Positions 1 through 7,828 of a DNA stretch of 20,896 bases are shown here, piece after piece (within the stretch, counting starts at the first letter, position 1; the number at the start of each line of letters is the position of its first letter). The stretch spans positions 1 to 20,896 of the forward strand of contig DAOVRI010000003.1 in the NCBI GenBank assembly GCA_030628245.1, read 5' to 3'. The notes under the pieces were generated by a model that was not told where the DNA came from, did no database searches, and worked only from the letters and a program-made list of their open reading frames with translations. The DNA is from Dehalococcoidales bacterium. GTDB taxonomy: Bacteria > Chloroflexota > Dehalococcoidia > Dehalococcoidales > RBG-16-60-22. The position numbers and the translations under genes are program-made.

Positions 1-1290
1 CACTGCGACCCCACCGCCAGCCACTACCTGAAACTGGTGCTCGACCAGGTATTCGGGCCGGCCAATTTCAGGAATGAGATTGTGTGGAAAAGGACAAGTG
101 CTCATTCAGGTTCTAAGAGATGGGGACCAGTGCATGACGTAATTTTGCTATATTCCAAAAGCAATGATTTTACTTGGAATTCAACATACACCAAATACAA
201 TAAAGACTACATTAAGGACTTTTACAGGTTTGAAGATGACATTGGTAGATATCAATTAGGTGACTTAACGGGAGACGGCATTAGAAATGGAGATTCAGGT
301 AAGCCATGGCGAGGGATAGACCCTAACACCGTTGGAAGACATTGGGCGGTTCCTAATAAAATCCTTAAGGATACTTTAGGCGAAGATATTTCATTATTAA
401 ACGTACAAGAAAAATTAGATATACTAGACAAAGCTGGCTTTGTATACTGGCCACCAAAAGGAAAAATTCCCCGACTGAAAAGATATTACGGAGAAGATTT
501 TGGAGTTCCGATTGTTGACGTCATAACAGATATTTATCCAATGGGTTCTCAGGCAAAAGAACGTCTAGGCTACGAAACCCAAAAACCACTTGCCTTACTT
601 GAACGTATTATTCAGGCAAGCTCTAACGAGGGAGATATAGTCCTCGACCCGTTCTGCGGGTGCGGCACGGCGGTGGTGGCTGCACAGAAGCTCAACCGCC
701 AGTGGATAGGCATTGATATTACCCATTTAGCCATCGCCCTCATGCGCAACCGTCTCAAGGACAGCTTTAATATCGAGGCGGAGGTTATCGGCGAGCCGGT
801 TGACTTAGCCAGTGCTAAAGCTCTAGCCCATGAGGACAGATACCAGTTTCAGTGGTGGGCCTTGAGCCTAATAAAAGCAAGGCCCCTCGGCGAGAAAAAG
901 AAAGGCGCAGATAAGGGTATTGATGGCGTTATCCACTTCATTGACGACCCAACCAGCAAACCCAAGCGCGCCGTTATACAGGTAAAGAGCGGGCATGTCG
1001 GAGTAAAAGATATTCGTGAGCTTGAGACTGTAGCCGCCAATGAAGCTATAGGTGTCTTTATAACTTTAGAGCCACCCACCAAACCCATGCAGGTCGAGGC
1101 GGTTTCGGCGGGGTACTACCATTCCCCCATCTGGAATAAGGAATACCCCAAAATCCAGATATTGACCATAGAAGAATTATTGCACGGTAAAACAGTCGAT
1201 ATGCCGCCGCTGGCACAAACAAATGTGACATTTACCAAAGCGCAAAAGATAACCCAGAAAGAAGGAGAACAACCGTCTCTGGAACTATAA
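1..1290 (+). CDS. Beta-class site-specific DNA methyltransferase fused to an Mrr-like nuclease domain (5' end missing)
   Basis: Amino-methyltransferase (N6-adenine or N4-cytosine) with a C-terminal restriction-type domain. The frame is open from base 1 and reads HCDPTASHYLKLVLDQVFGP, typical of the segment just after the DPPY catalytic motif, so the true start and DPPY lie outside the window; the GTG at 37 is internal. The S-adenosylmethionine motif DPFCGCGT is at bases 646-669, downstream of the target-recognition region, which is the beta-class order. From about base 840 comes a second domain with GADKGIDG and then IQVKSG, resembling the D...(E/Q)xK active site of Mrr/PD-(D/E)xK nucleases. 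The recognition region (about 60-640) is clearly more AT-rich than both flanks. No separate restriction gene is visible. Methyltransferase identity is firm; nuclease activity and target are inference. Confidence 0.88.
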   Translation, partial: HCDPTASHYLKLVLDQVFGPANFRNEIVWKRTSAHSGSKRWGPVHDVILLYSKSNDFTWNSTYTKYNKDYIKDFYRFEDDIGRYQLGDLTGDGIRNGDSGKPWRGIDPNTVGRHWAVPNKILKDTLGEDISLLNVQEKLDILDKAGFVYWPPKGKIPRLKRYYGEDFGVPIVDVITDIYPMGSQAKERLGYETQKPLALLERIIQASSNEGDIVLDPFCGCGTAVVAAQKLNRQWIGIDITHLAIALMRNRLKDSFNIEAEVIGEPVDLASAKALAHEDRYQFQWWALSLIKARPLGEKKKGADKGIDGVIHFIDDPTSKPKRAVIQVKSGHVGVKDIRELETVAANEAIGVFITLEPPTKPMQVEAVSAGYYHSPIWNKEYPKIQILTIEELLHGKTVDMPPLAQTNVTFTKAQKITQKEGEQPSLEL

Positions 1291-1300
1291 TAAAGGGCGT

Positions 1301-1377
1301 CTAAGAGAGGCGCAGCCCCTCTTCTAAATAGTTCCCCTTCCCCTCAATCCCGAGGGGAAGGGGACACAGGGGATAGG
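1301..1377 (+). repeat. Two-hairpin intergenic repeat, copy A (diverged)
   Basis: It lies between the methyltransferase stop and proA. The first hairpin, AAGAGAGGC/GCCCCTCTT around a CGCA centre (1303-1323), has one mismatch. The second is a perfect 12-bp stem, CCCCTTCCCCTC (1334-1345) with GAGGGGAAGGGG (1352-1363) and a 6-nt loop, followed by a G-rich tail. The order hairpin, short A/T spacer, C-rich/G-rich hairpin, G-rich tail matches the copies at 3459-3545 and 15863-15977. It could also act as a terminator, although no T-run follows. Confidence 0.6.
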
Positions 1378-1386
1378 GTCACCAAT

Positions 1387-2661
1387 ATGAAATCAGTCGT
1401 AGAACAGCTTGAAGCCAAGGGGAGGGCCGCCAAAGCCGCCGCCCACCGCCTGGCCTACCTCTCCACGGATATCAAGAATAAAGCCCTGCACAATATCGCC
1501 GGCGACCTGCTCGCCGGGAAAGACGAGATACTGACCGCCAATAAGAAGGACTACGATGCAGCCAAAGCCTCCGGCATGGGCGCCGCTCTACTCGACCGTC
1601 TGATGCTGGACGAGAACCGCCTCAAAAGCATAGCGCAGGACGCACGCGCCGTCGCGGCTCTGAACGACCCCGTTGGCGAGACGTTCGACAGGCGCACCCT
1701 CCCCAACGGATTGCAGGTCAGCAAGCGGCGCGTCCCCCTGGGCGTTATCGGGGCCATCTACGAGAGCCGACCCAACGTCACCGTGGACATCTCCGCCCTC
1801 TGCCTGAAATCTGGCAACGCCGTTATCCTCCGGGGCGGCAAGGAGACGGTAAACTCCAATATCGCCATCGTGAAAGTAATCCAGGAGGCCTGCCAGAGGG
1901 CCGGCATGCCCGACGGCTGCGTGCAGTTCATCGAAAACACCGACCGCGTTCTGGTCAATCACCTGCTCAAGATGAATGACGTCATCGACATGATTATCCC
2001 GCGGGGCGGGGCGGGGTTAATTAAGGCTGTCACGGAGAATGCCACCATGCCGGTGGTCAGCGGCGGCATCGGCGTCTGCCATACCTATGTGGATAAAAGC
2101 GCCGATATCGATAAAGCCGTGGCCATCGTCTATAACGCCAAGGTGCAGCGCCCCACGGTCTGCAACGCCCTCGACACGGTGCTCGTCCATGCCGATATTG
2201 CTCAAGCGTATCTGCCGAAGATGGCCCAAGAACTGGCTAAAGCGGGGGTGGAGATGCATTGCGACGAGCGCGCCCTCGCCATCCTCAAAGCCGATAAGTC
2301 CCTGAAACTGGTCCCCGCCGTCGACGAGGACTGGGGCAAAGAATTCCTGGCGCTGATTGCGGCGGTAAGGGTGGTCGACTCACTGGACGAAGCGCTGGCG
2401 TATATCGAAAAATACACCTCGGGACATTCCGAGGCCATCCTCACCGAAGATAACCGGTCGGCCATGCGTTTCCTCGACGAGGTGGATGCCGCCTGTGTCT
2501 ATGCCAACGCCAGCACCAGGTTTACCGACGGGGGGCAGTTCGGACTGGGGGCGGAGGTAGGTATCAGCACGCAGAAGCTGCACGCGCGCGGCCCGCTGGG
2601 ACTGAGAGAACTGACGACCTACAAGTGGATTATCCTCGGCAGCGGCCAGGTAAGGCCTTAG
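1387..2661 (+). CDS. proA: Gamma-glutamyl phosphate reductase (glutamate-5-semialdehyde dehydrogenase)
   Basis: Second step of proline synthesis: NADPH-dependent reduction of gamma-glutamyl phosphate to glutamate-5-semialdehyde in the cytoplasm. The 424-aa product has the usual family length and is collinear with ProA: YESRPNVTVD (125-134), LKSGNAVILRGGKE (140-153), IPRGGAGLI (204-212), the catalytic cysteine in QRPTVCN (Cys259), and the C-terminal FTDGGQFGLGAEVGIST signature. The ATG at 1387 begins the conserved N-terminus; only a weak G-rich sequence precedes it. The usual partner proB (glutamate 5-kinase) is not adjacent. Its stop directly abuts the stop of the convergent rph gene. Confidence 0.97.
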   Translation: MKSVVEQLEAKGRAAKAAAHRLAYLSTDIKNKALHNIAGDLLAGKDEILTANKKDYDAAKASGMGAALLDRLMLDENRLKSIAQDARAVAALNDPVGETFDRRTLPNGLQVSKRRVPLGVIGAIYESRPNVTVDISALCLKSGNAVILRGGKETVNSNIAIVKVIQEACQRAGMPDGCVQFIENTDRVLVNHLLKMNDVIDMIIPRGGAGLIKAVTENATMPVVSGGIGVCHTYVDKSADIDKAVAIVYNAKVQRPTVCNALDTVLVHADIAQAYLPKMAQELAKAGVEMHCDERALAILKADKSLKLVPAVDEDWGKEFLALIAAVRVVDSLDEALAYIEKYTSGHSEAILTEDNRSAMRFLDEVDAACVYANASTRFTDGGQFGLGAEVGISTQKLHARGPLGLRELTTYKWIILGSGQVRP

Positions 2662-3387
2662 CTACTTCGTCGTTTTTAAGACACTCTGCTGCGCCTGAAA
2701 CAACTGCCGGATGCCCCTTTCCGCCAGGGACAGCAAATCATCGATTGCCTGCTTGTTGAAGGGTTTCCCCTCGGCGGTGCCCTGCACCTCGACGAACTCT
2801 CCCTTGCTGGTCATCACCACGTTAAAGTCCACCGCGGCCTGGGCATCTTCATCGTAGCACAGGTCCATCATCATATAGCTGTTAACAATGCCGATGCTGG
2901 TCGCCGCCACGGCGCTCTTCAGCGGGATGGACGAGATAACACCCATGTTCATCAAGGTCTCCAGCGCTTGGTACAGGGCGACATAAGCGCCGGTGATGGC
3001 GGCGGTCCTGGTGCCGCCGTCGGCCTGAAGGACATCGCAGTCAACTATCAAAGTCCTTTCACCCAGGGTAGAAAGGTCGGCCACGGCCCGCAGCGAGCGT
3101 CCGATGAGACGCTGTATTTCCTGGTTACGTCCGCCGACTCTACCCAGCGTAGAATCGCGCTGGGTGCGCGTTACCGTGGCGCGGGGCAGCATGGCATACT
3201 CGGCGGTAATCCAGCCGGTGCCGCTACCCCTGAGAAAAGGAGGCACCCTCTCCTCGACACTTACCGAGGACAACACGTGGGTCTTACCCAGCTTTATCAG
3301 CGCCGAACCCTCGGCGAAACTCTGGTAACCGGGGATTATCTTAATCGTCCGCAACTCGTCATAGGCACGCCCGTCAACTCTCTTCAC
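2662..3387 (-). CDS. rph: Ribonuclease PH
   Basis: Phosphorolytic 3'-to-5' exoribonuclease that trims tRNA 3' ends and releases nucleoside diphosphates. At 241 aa it has the usual length. Visible hallmarks are RVDGRAYDELR at the N-terminus, GWITAEYAMLPRAT (58-71), GRNQEIQRLIGRSLRA (86-101) and DCDVLQADGGTRTAAITGAY (116-135), which carry the phosphate- and RNA-binding arginines. The start is GTG at 3385-3387, with GGAG about 9 nt upstream. Upstream on the same strand, beyond 276 bp holding repeat copy B, is the pncC operon. It converges on proA with no intergenic base. Confidence 0.97.
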   Translation of the reverse strand: MKRVDGRAYDELRTIKIIPGYQSFAEGSALIKLGKTHVLSSVSVEERVPPFLRGSGTGWITAEYAMLPRATVTRTQRDSTLGRVGGRNQEIQRLIGRSLRAVADLSTLGERTLIVDCDVLQADGGTRTAAITGAYVALYQALETLMNMGVISSIPLKSAVAATSIGIVNSYMMMDLCYDEDAQAAVDFNVVMTSKGEFVEVQGTAEGKPFNKQAIDDLLSLAERGIRQLFQAQQSVLKTTK

Positions 3388-3458
3388 GAAAAATCTCCAA
3401 TCCAGTCGATAATATGTCAGAGTATAGCACCGATGGCCGGTAATGGCAATCTGTTCTA

Positions 3459-3545
3459 CCTCACCCCCTTAATCCCCCTCTCCTATCTATCAAGGAGAGG
3501 GGGGAGGAATTTTAAAAGAGAGGCTTCGCCTCTCTTAAACTCTCC
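3459..3545 (-). repeat. Two-hairpin intergenic repeat, copy B
   Basis: Read on the minus strand this copy is collinear with copy C at 15863-15977: GGAGAGTTTAAGAG, then hairpin AAGAGAGGC-GAA-GCCTCTCTT (3516-3536), an A/T spacer, then a second stem GGAGAGGGGG/CCCCCTCTCC (3494-3503 with 3474-3483) and the tail ATTAAGGGGGTGAGG. The shared tail and outer flank show common descent rather than chance hairpins. It fills most of the rph/pncC gap. In the remaining bases, 3546-3663, I see nothing recognisable. Confidence 0.75.
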
Positions 3546-3663
3546 ACTTCGGTTTGGTGACGATTATATATGATTGGACAGGCAGCAGGTGCCGCGAGGG
3601 TGGGACTGGGTGGGAAGAAGATTTTAAGGGGATGGGAGGTTCGGGGGAAAGTAGTGTTCCCTG

Positions 3664-4143
3664 CTACGCATCCCCAAGGAGGTATTCCTTCAACCACCCT
3701 AAAGCCGCCTCCGCTGCACTGCGTTTGTTCTCCTCGCGGTCGCCGTGGAACTCATGTTTCCGACTGAACACCCCACCCTTATGGGCCATGCCGATATAGA
3801 AAAGCCCCACCGCTTTACCCGGCGTTTCACCACCCGGCCCGGCAATGCCGGTATCCGCCAGGCAGATATCCACCGCCAGCATTTTTTTACCCCCCGCCGC
3901 CATTTCCTCGGCGACCTGGGGACTCACCGCGCCGTATTTTTCGATGGTGGCTGCCTTAACACCGATAACGTTAATCTTGGTCTCGTTGGCATAAGACGTC
4001 ACCGACCCCTTATAGAAGTCGGAGCTGCCGGGCACATTCGTAATAAGGTGCGATATCAACCCGCCAGTGGCCGACTCCACTATGCCTAAAGTAAGGTCTT
4101 TTTTCTCAACTAAATCCACGATTTCTTTTTCTATACTGGCCAT
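3664..4143 (-). CDS. pncC: CinA C-terminal-domain amidase (nicotinamide-nucleotide amidase, PncC type)
   Basis: Stand-alone CinA_C domain of 159 aa. The family deamidates nicotinamide mononucleotide to nicotinate mononucleotide in pyridine-nucleotide recycling. Signatures in order: LGIVESATGGLISHLIT (19-35; most members have ESCTGG, here Ala replaces Cys), VPGSSDFYKGSVTSYANETK (37-56), GAVSPQVAEEMA (70-81) and the nucleotide-site motif ADTGIAGPGG (95-104). It begins 2 nt after the radical SAM stop, with an AGAGG Shine-Dalgarno inside the end of that gene, so it is translated from the MBL/radical SAM operon. It lacks the N-terminal molybdopterin-binding-like domain of full CinA. The family is sure, the substrate is by homology. 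Confidence 0.9.
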   Translation of the reverse strand: MASIEKEIVDLVEKKDLTLGIVESATGGLISHLITNVPGSSDFYKGSVTSYANETKINVIGVKAATIEKYGAVSPQVAEEMAAGGKKMLAVDICLADTGIAGPGGETPGKAVGLFYIGMAHKGGVFSRKHEFHGDREENKRSAAEAALGWLKEYLLGDA

Positions 4144-4145
4144 GA

Positions 4146-5291
4146 TTATACGTACCTCTCCATCAGATTGAACAGCAAATCATCGAAGGCATCTTTATCG
4201 ATTCGCTCCATCACTTTATCGACTTCTCCGTGGCGGTAAGTATCGTTAAGCTCATCGAGTTTATCATATATGCCGAGTCGACGACCCAGCTTATAATTAT
4301 CCCTCTCCTCCGGCGGCAGCGACTGAAAACGGCCGATAACCGCCAGTATCTTGTCCCTGTCTTCGGGCAGCTTACCTTCTACCTCCGGCAGCAGGTTCAT
4401 CATGTGGTCGCTGACAATCTGCGAAAGGCAGTTAAGATTCCCAATCAGGAGCTTCTCTTCTTCTACAATCTCTTCGTCCGTCGACCGGATAAAATCACCG
4501 CTCACTACGTCTGCATGTAAAAGCATCCTGGGCTGGATGGTAAGCGTCCGCAATCGGATAAAATCGGGGTTGATTTCGTTGAGCACCCTGGCTGTCTCCA
4601 GGGCGTGTTCCCGCCACATCTTTTTACCGCCGGCACCCGGCATAACGTACGCGCACAGGGAGATACCCGAGGCCACCACGTTCTTACCGCCGGCGATATG
4701 GTCGGCGGCAGTCACGCCCTTGTCCATGAACTTAAGCACGGGGTCGTAGCCCGACTCCAGCCCGATGTGGAGTCGGGAGAGCCCGGCTTCGCGCAGCTCT
4801 ACCAGCTCGGACAGAGTCTTCTGTGACGCCGTCTTCGACCGTGAGTAGCTGGTGATACGGTCGATGCCGGGGAAGGTTTCCTTCAGGTACTTTATCACCT
4901 GGACAAGGTCGGGGGTCTTTATTATCAGGGTATTGGCGTCCTGCAGGAAGGCGTGCTTCCCGCCGGCATACATCCAGAGGGCCACGTTGCGGCAGGCATC
5001 GTTGGGGGCATTGTTGCACACCATCGCCGCCGCCTCACGGACACTGTCGCCGCGGCCGGACTTCCGGGCAAGCTCCGTAATCCTGTCGTGAATGGTCTTG
5101 GCCATGTCGATATCCCGCTTTACCTCCTCGACCGAACGAAGCTGAAATTTGGAACCCTTGTAGATGGGACAGAACTTACAGCGGTTCCAGGGGCAGTTCC
5201 GGGTAACGCGTATCAGCAGCGAATAAGCCTCACTCGGCGGTCGGATTGGCCCCAGCTCGTAGGACTCCGTCAGCGCACCCGTCATAGCCAT
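4146..5291 (-). CDS. Radical SAM protein with a CX4CX2C cluster motif
   Basis: Iron-sulfur enzyme of the radical SAM superfamily, 381 aa. The cluster ligands lie in NCPWNRCKFC near the N-terminus (Cys33, Cys38, Cys41), spaced CX4CX2C rather than the canonical CX3CX2C. LHIGLESGYDPVLKFMDKG and a following SGISLCAYVMPGAGG resemble the Elp3/MiaB-like barrel. An insertion rich in Asn and Cys (VCNNAPNDACRN) lies between them. I do not know the substrate. Its start overlaps the end of the MBL gene by 10 nt, with AGGAG 10 nt upstream of ATG 5291, and pncC follows 2 nt after its stop, so the three proteins are made together. No B12-binding or TRAM domain is visible. Confidence 0.88.
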   Translation of the reverse strand: MAMTGALTESYELGPIRPPSEAYSLLIRVTRNCPWNRCKFCPIYKGSKFQLRSVEEVKRDIDMAKTIHDRITELARKSGRGDSVREAAAMVCNNAPNDACRNVALWMYAGGKHAFLQDANTLIIKTPDLVQVIKYLKETFPGIDRITSYSRSKTASQKTLSELVELREAGLSRLHIGLESGYDPVLKFMDKGVTAADHIAGGKNVVASGISLCAYVMPGAGGKKMWREHALETARVLNEINPDFIRLRTLTIQPRMLLHADVVSGDFIRSTDEEIVEEEKLLIGNLNCLSQIVSDHMMNLLPEVEGKLPEDRDKILAVIGRFQSLPPEERDNYKLGRRLGIYDKLDELNDTYRHGEVDKVMERIDKDAFDDLLFNLMERYV

Positions 5292-5944
5292 GCGAAGACA
5301 TTGCTCCTGATAAAGTCGAAGTTGCTAGCGACCTTCTCGACGCCGGAGACAACACCCATGTGACCCGGCAGTAAATACTCGATGTCAAGTCGGGACAGTG
5401 CCTCGATGGACTTTTTCAGCTCTTCGCCGTTGCCCCCGGGAAGGTCGACCCGCCCCGTATTCATCTCAAAGAGCACGTCGCCGCAAATCAGCACTTTATC
5501 CCGCCGATTGTAAAAGCAGATGCAGTCCGGCGAATGCCCCGGAGACGGAATCATTTCCATCTCCACGCCGTCGTTATTGAGAGGGCTATCGTCCAGCATG
5601 TAGTCCTCGGTAAACTCCGGCGGTTCTATCCCGAAAAGTCGGGCGCCGTCGATAACCACCATCTGATAATTTTCCTTCTGGATGGGGTGAAGGGCGATTT
5701 TAGCTCCGGAGAGTCTCTTAAAGGCCTCGTTGGCGCCGCAATGGTCGATATGCAGGTGCGTGTTGACGATTATGCCGATGTCGGCGGGGTCGATGCCGTC
5801 TTTTTGCAGACCGCCGACCAGTGACGCCAGAAATTGCGTATTACCGGGGTCGATAATAATGCCGGGATTGCCCGTGATGACATAGGTATTGCAGTCCAGC
5901 ATGCCCTGTTCCGGATAAAAATATAGATTATTTGTCAATTTCAT
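5282..5944 (-). CDS. MBL-fold metal-dependent hydrolase (glyoxalase II-like)
   Basis: Metallo-beta-lactamase-fold hydrolase of 220 aa, with the full dinuclear metal set: THLHIDH (His63, His65, Asp67, His68), SPGHSPD (His137), CGDVLF (Asp156) and LLPGHMG (His195). Size and motif spacing suit the glyoxalase II-like hydrolase group, but no specific substrate can be read. It is the first gene of the minus-strand operon that continues into the radical SAM gene (10-nt overlap) and pncC. ATG 5944 has GGAG about 11 nt upstream. Its promoter must lie in the AT-rich divergent region with a 13-bp direct repeat (5983-6012). Confidence 0.92.
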   Translation of the reverse strand: MKLTNNLYFYPEQGMLDCNTYVITGNPGIIIDPGNTQFLASLVGGLQKDGIDPADIGIIVNTHLHIDHCGANEAFKRLSGAKIALHPIQKENYQMVVIDGARLFGIEPPEFTEDYMLDDSPLNNDGVEMEMIPSPGHSPDCICFYNRRDKVLICGDVLFEMNTGRVDLPGGNGEELKKSIEALSRLDIEYLLPGHMGVVSGVEKVASNFDFIRSNVFAWL

Positions 5945-5982
5945 GTTATATTATCTCCAAACGAATAGAATAAGATATCCGA

Positions 5983-6012
5983 TATAATTATATACCCGGT
6001 ATAATTATATAC
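5983..6012. promoter_or_regulatory. Divergent promoter region with a 13-bp direct repeat
   Basis: TATAATTATATAC occurs twice (5983-5995 and 6000-6012), separated by CCGG. It lies in the 109-bp gap between the MBL operon (-) and the small membrane protein gene (+). Each copy contains the palindrome TATAATTATA, so it offers a -10-like TATAAT on both strands. The 17-bp start-to-start distance puts the copies about 1.6 helical turns apart. A regulator site or paired -10 elements are both possible. Confidence 0.45.
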
Positions 6013-6053
6013 TATCGAAGCTATGCGATAAACCGATAAGGAGGTCACACCTG

Positions 6054-6251
6054 ATGGGAATATTTGCTGCAATCCTGGGAGGTATCGGCGGACTGTGTGC
6101 GATATTGGGCATCATCATCACCCTTGACGTGGTAGACTTGGGACTCAAGGCTGACCTGATGAAATGGGATTTCTGGCTGATAATATCAGCGGTTCTGTTC
6201 CTGGCCAGTATCGCAATATCGGTGGGATGTAAGAAAGAGATAAGCGAATAG
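6054..6251 (+). CDS. Small two-helix membrane protein of unknown function
   Basis: A 65-aa hydrophobic protein. The first predicted helix spans about residues 4-24 and begins with a Gly-rich stretch (GGIGGLCAILGIIITL); the second spans about 40-58 (FWLIISAVLFLASIAISVG). A short polar loop lies between, and the tail is charged (CKKEISE). The translation signal is excellent, AAGGAGGT at 6039-6046, 7 nt before the ATG, which makes this a real gene despite its size. I recognise no family. It starts the plus-strand pair with the DUF167 gene 36 bp downstream and is divergent from the MBL operon. Confidence 0.75.
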   Translation: MGIFAAILGGIGGLCAILGIIITLDVVDLGLKADLMKWDFWLIISAVLFLASIAISVGCKKEISE

Positions 6252-6287
6252 CTGACCCTCCCTCTTTTAAGGTAACAAGAGAGTAAT

Positions 6288-6572
6288 TTGACCGCAAACA
6301 GTCATGGCAAGAGCAACTGGCTGCAAGTAAAAGTTACCCCCAATGCCAGCCGTAACGAGATTATTGGTCTGGCCGACGGGGTACTGCAGGTGAAAATCGC
6401 CGCGCCTCCGACCAAAGGTAAAGCCAATAGGGAGCTTACCGCTTTCCTCAGTCAGGCACTGGGAGTAAAAAAGTCCTCTTTATCTATTGTTAAGGGTCAG
6501 ACCAGCCGTAACAAGGTCATCGCCATCGAAGGTCTAAGTCGCGATAATATTATGCGGCAGCTATCGGGTTGA
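6288..6572 (+). CDS. DUF167 / YggU family protein
   Basis: A 94-aa protein with the UPF0235 (YggU) pattern throughout: VKVTPNASRNEIIGL, then VKIAAPPTKGKANRELTAFL, then LGVKKSSLSIVKGQTSRNKVIAI. These compact alpha/beta proteins are widespread, and their biochemical role is not established as far as I know. The start is taken as TTG 6288; a purine-rich AGAGAG precedes it but there is no strong Shine-Dalgarno, and no in-frame ATG lies near. It follows the small membrane protein by 36 bp in what is probably one transcript, and ends before the hairpin at 6597-6620. Confidence 0.85.
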   Translation: MTANSHGKSNWLQVKVTPNASRNEIIGLADGVLQVKIAAPPTKGKANRELTAFLSQALGVKKSSLSIVKGQTSRNKVIAIEGLSRDNIMRQLSG

Positions 6573-6596
6573 TTTTTCAACTTCGAGGAAAACAAA

Positions 6597-6620
6597 GAGA
6601 GGGGGCTTACGCCCCCTCTC
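6597..6620 (-). terminator. Hairpin terminator between convergent genes
   Basis: A perfect 10-bp stem, GAGAGGGGGC (6597-6606) with GCCCCCTCTC (6611-6620), and a 4-nt loop lie between the DUF167 gene (+) and the DUF4349 lipoprotein gene (-). Read on the minus strand the stem is followed at once by TTTGTTTT, as for an intrinsic terminator of the lipoprotein gene. On the plus strand there is no T-run, so it would at most be weak in that direction. Confidence 0.8.
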
Positions 6621-6642
6621 CGGTTATTGATAGAACCCGGAT

Positions 6643-7797
6643 TTACTTCTTCTTCCTCTTGCGCCACCAGGCGAAGTAGAGGATAACGCCGATAATTATC
6701 CAGACCGGGCTGAAAATACCCAGCCAGATAATGATGTCGGCCAGGACGCGGAAGAACACGACCAGTCCGTTCCAGGCACTGCTGGCGATACTGCCAGCAT
6801 TCCAGCCGGGAAGAACCGTAATATAATCGGTCCTCTCATGGGGAGCCGTGCTGCCCCGGTCGTCGGTCACCTTTAGCTTGACAGTATAGGTGCCGTCGGA
6901 CTTGTAGGCATGGACCGGCGCCTCTTCCGTGCTGGTAGTACCATCGCCGAAGTCCCACTCATAGCTGTAAGGGGTAAAACCGCCGGCGATGTCGGGGTAA
7001 AACTGGAGTTTCTCGCCTTCCTTCATAGTCCGGCTACTGGCGTTAAACTCCGCGGTGAGCTTGGACTGCTCCAGGTTCACCTCGATATATGACATGGACG
7101 AGCTTTCCTCCAGGTACTGCATGCGACCCTGTGTCTGCTCGATTTCACCCCTTGTTTTCGTGAGCTCACGCTGGACTTCCAGTATCTCCTTGACATCTCC
7201 TGCCTGCTCCATCAGCTTGAGCAACTGCGCCTCGCTGGCCTCAAGATTACGTAGCTTGGCGCTCAGGTCAACGTATTCTTCGGTCACATCCTGACCGGAC
7301 GTGCTCTCCGACCTTACTTCCACCGCCATCGCCCGCAACGCCCTGATGGCTTCATTAAAGCGCTCGGCAGTCACCCGGATGGAGATATTCCCCATCATCC
7401 TGTCCCGGTCCTGCCAGCTATTCGAAGAAACGACAAAGCCGTCATAACTGGTGGCGAGATTGGAAATCTGCTCCATGGCCGAAGCGACATCCACCACCAC
7501 CAGGTTCATATATCCGGTGCGAATTATCATGCGCTCGCCAGACCATGCCTGGTCATAACCGTTTTCTTTCGGTGCCGGCGCTGGAGTGGGGGCAGGGGGT
7601 ATCTCAATCATCGGAGCGGGCGCTTCAGTGGAAATGCCATCTTTTCCGAATGATAAGGCCGGTGCGGGTGCCGGTGCAGGAACTGGGGACGGTCTAGGGG
7701 CTGGGGCTGGAACCGGAACTCCTTGTTCCGCTGCACCACAGGCAACCGTTCCCAGAAGCAGGAAAACCATTAACAGTCCGACTATCAACCTTTTCAT
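6643..7797 (-). CDS. DUF4349 lipoprotein with an added PKD domain and C-terminal membrane anchor
   Basis: Exported envelope protein of 384 aa. A signal peptide with a lipobox-like end (LLGTVAC, Cys20) is followed by a Pro/Ala-rich linker (about 25-78). A DUF4349 domain (about 82-245) includes MIIRTGYMNLVV and ISIRVTAERFNEAIRAL, with a coiled-coil-like stretch at 170-230. A PKD domain (about 250-330) is marked by YEWDFGDGTTS and HAYKSDGTYTVKLKVTD. A transmembrane helix (about 355-378) ends in basic residues. DUF4349 proteins normally pass straight from the coiled coil to the membrane helix; here a carbohydrate- or protein-binding type domain is inserted. The function is unknown. GGGAGG lies 6 nt before the ATG. 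Residue -3 of the lipobox is Thr, so lipidation is likely rather than certain. Confidence 0.85.
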   Translation of the reverse strand: MKRLIVGLLMVFLLLGTVACGAAEQGVPVPAPAPRPSPVPAPAPAPALSFGKDGISTEAPAPMIEIPPAPTPAPAPKENGYDQAWSGERMIIRTGYMNLVVVDVASAMEQISNLATSYDGFVVSSNSWQDRDRMMGNISIRVTAERFNEAIRALRAMAVEVRSESTSGQDVTEEYVDLSAKLRNLEASEAQLLKLMEQAGDVKEILEVQRELTKTRGEIEQTQGRMQYLEESSSMSYIEVNLEQSKLTAEFNASSRTMKEGEKLQFYPDIAGGFTPYSYEWDFGDGTTSTEEAPVHAYKSDGTYTVKLKVTDDRGSTAPHERTDYITVLPGWNAGSIASSAWNGLVVFFRVLADIIIWLGIFSPVWIIIGVILYFAWWRKRKKK

Positions 7798-7828
7798 AAC
7801 GACCTCCCGTTTTATATGCGTTCACTAT

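Noticed and set aside
2968..3573. 201-aa plus-strand frame overlapping rph
   Set aside because: It is antisense to the well-conserved RNase PH gene and runs into repeat copy B; it shows no family features.
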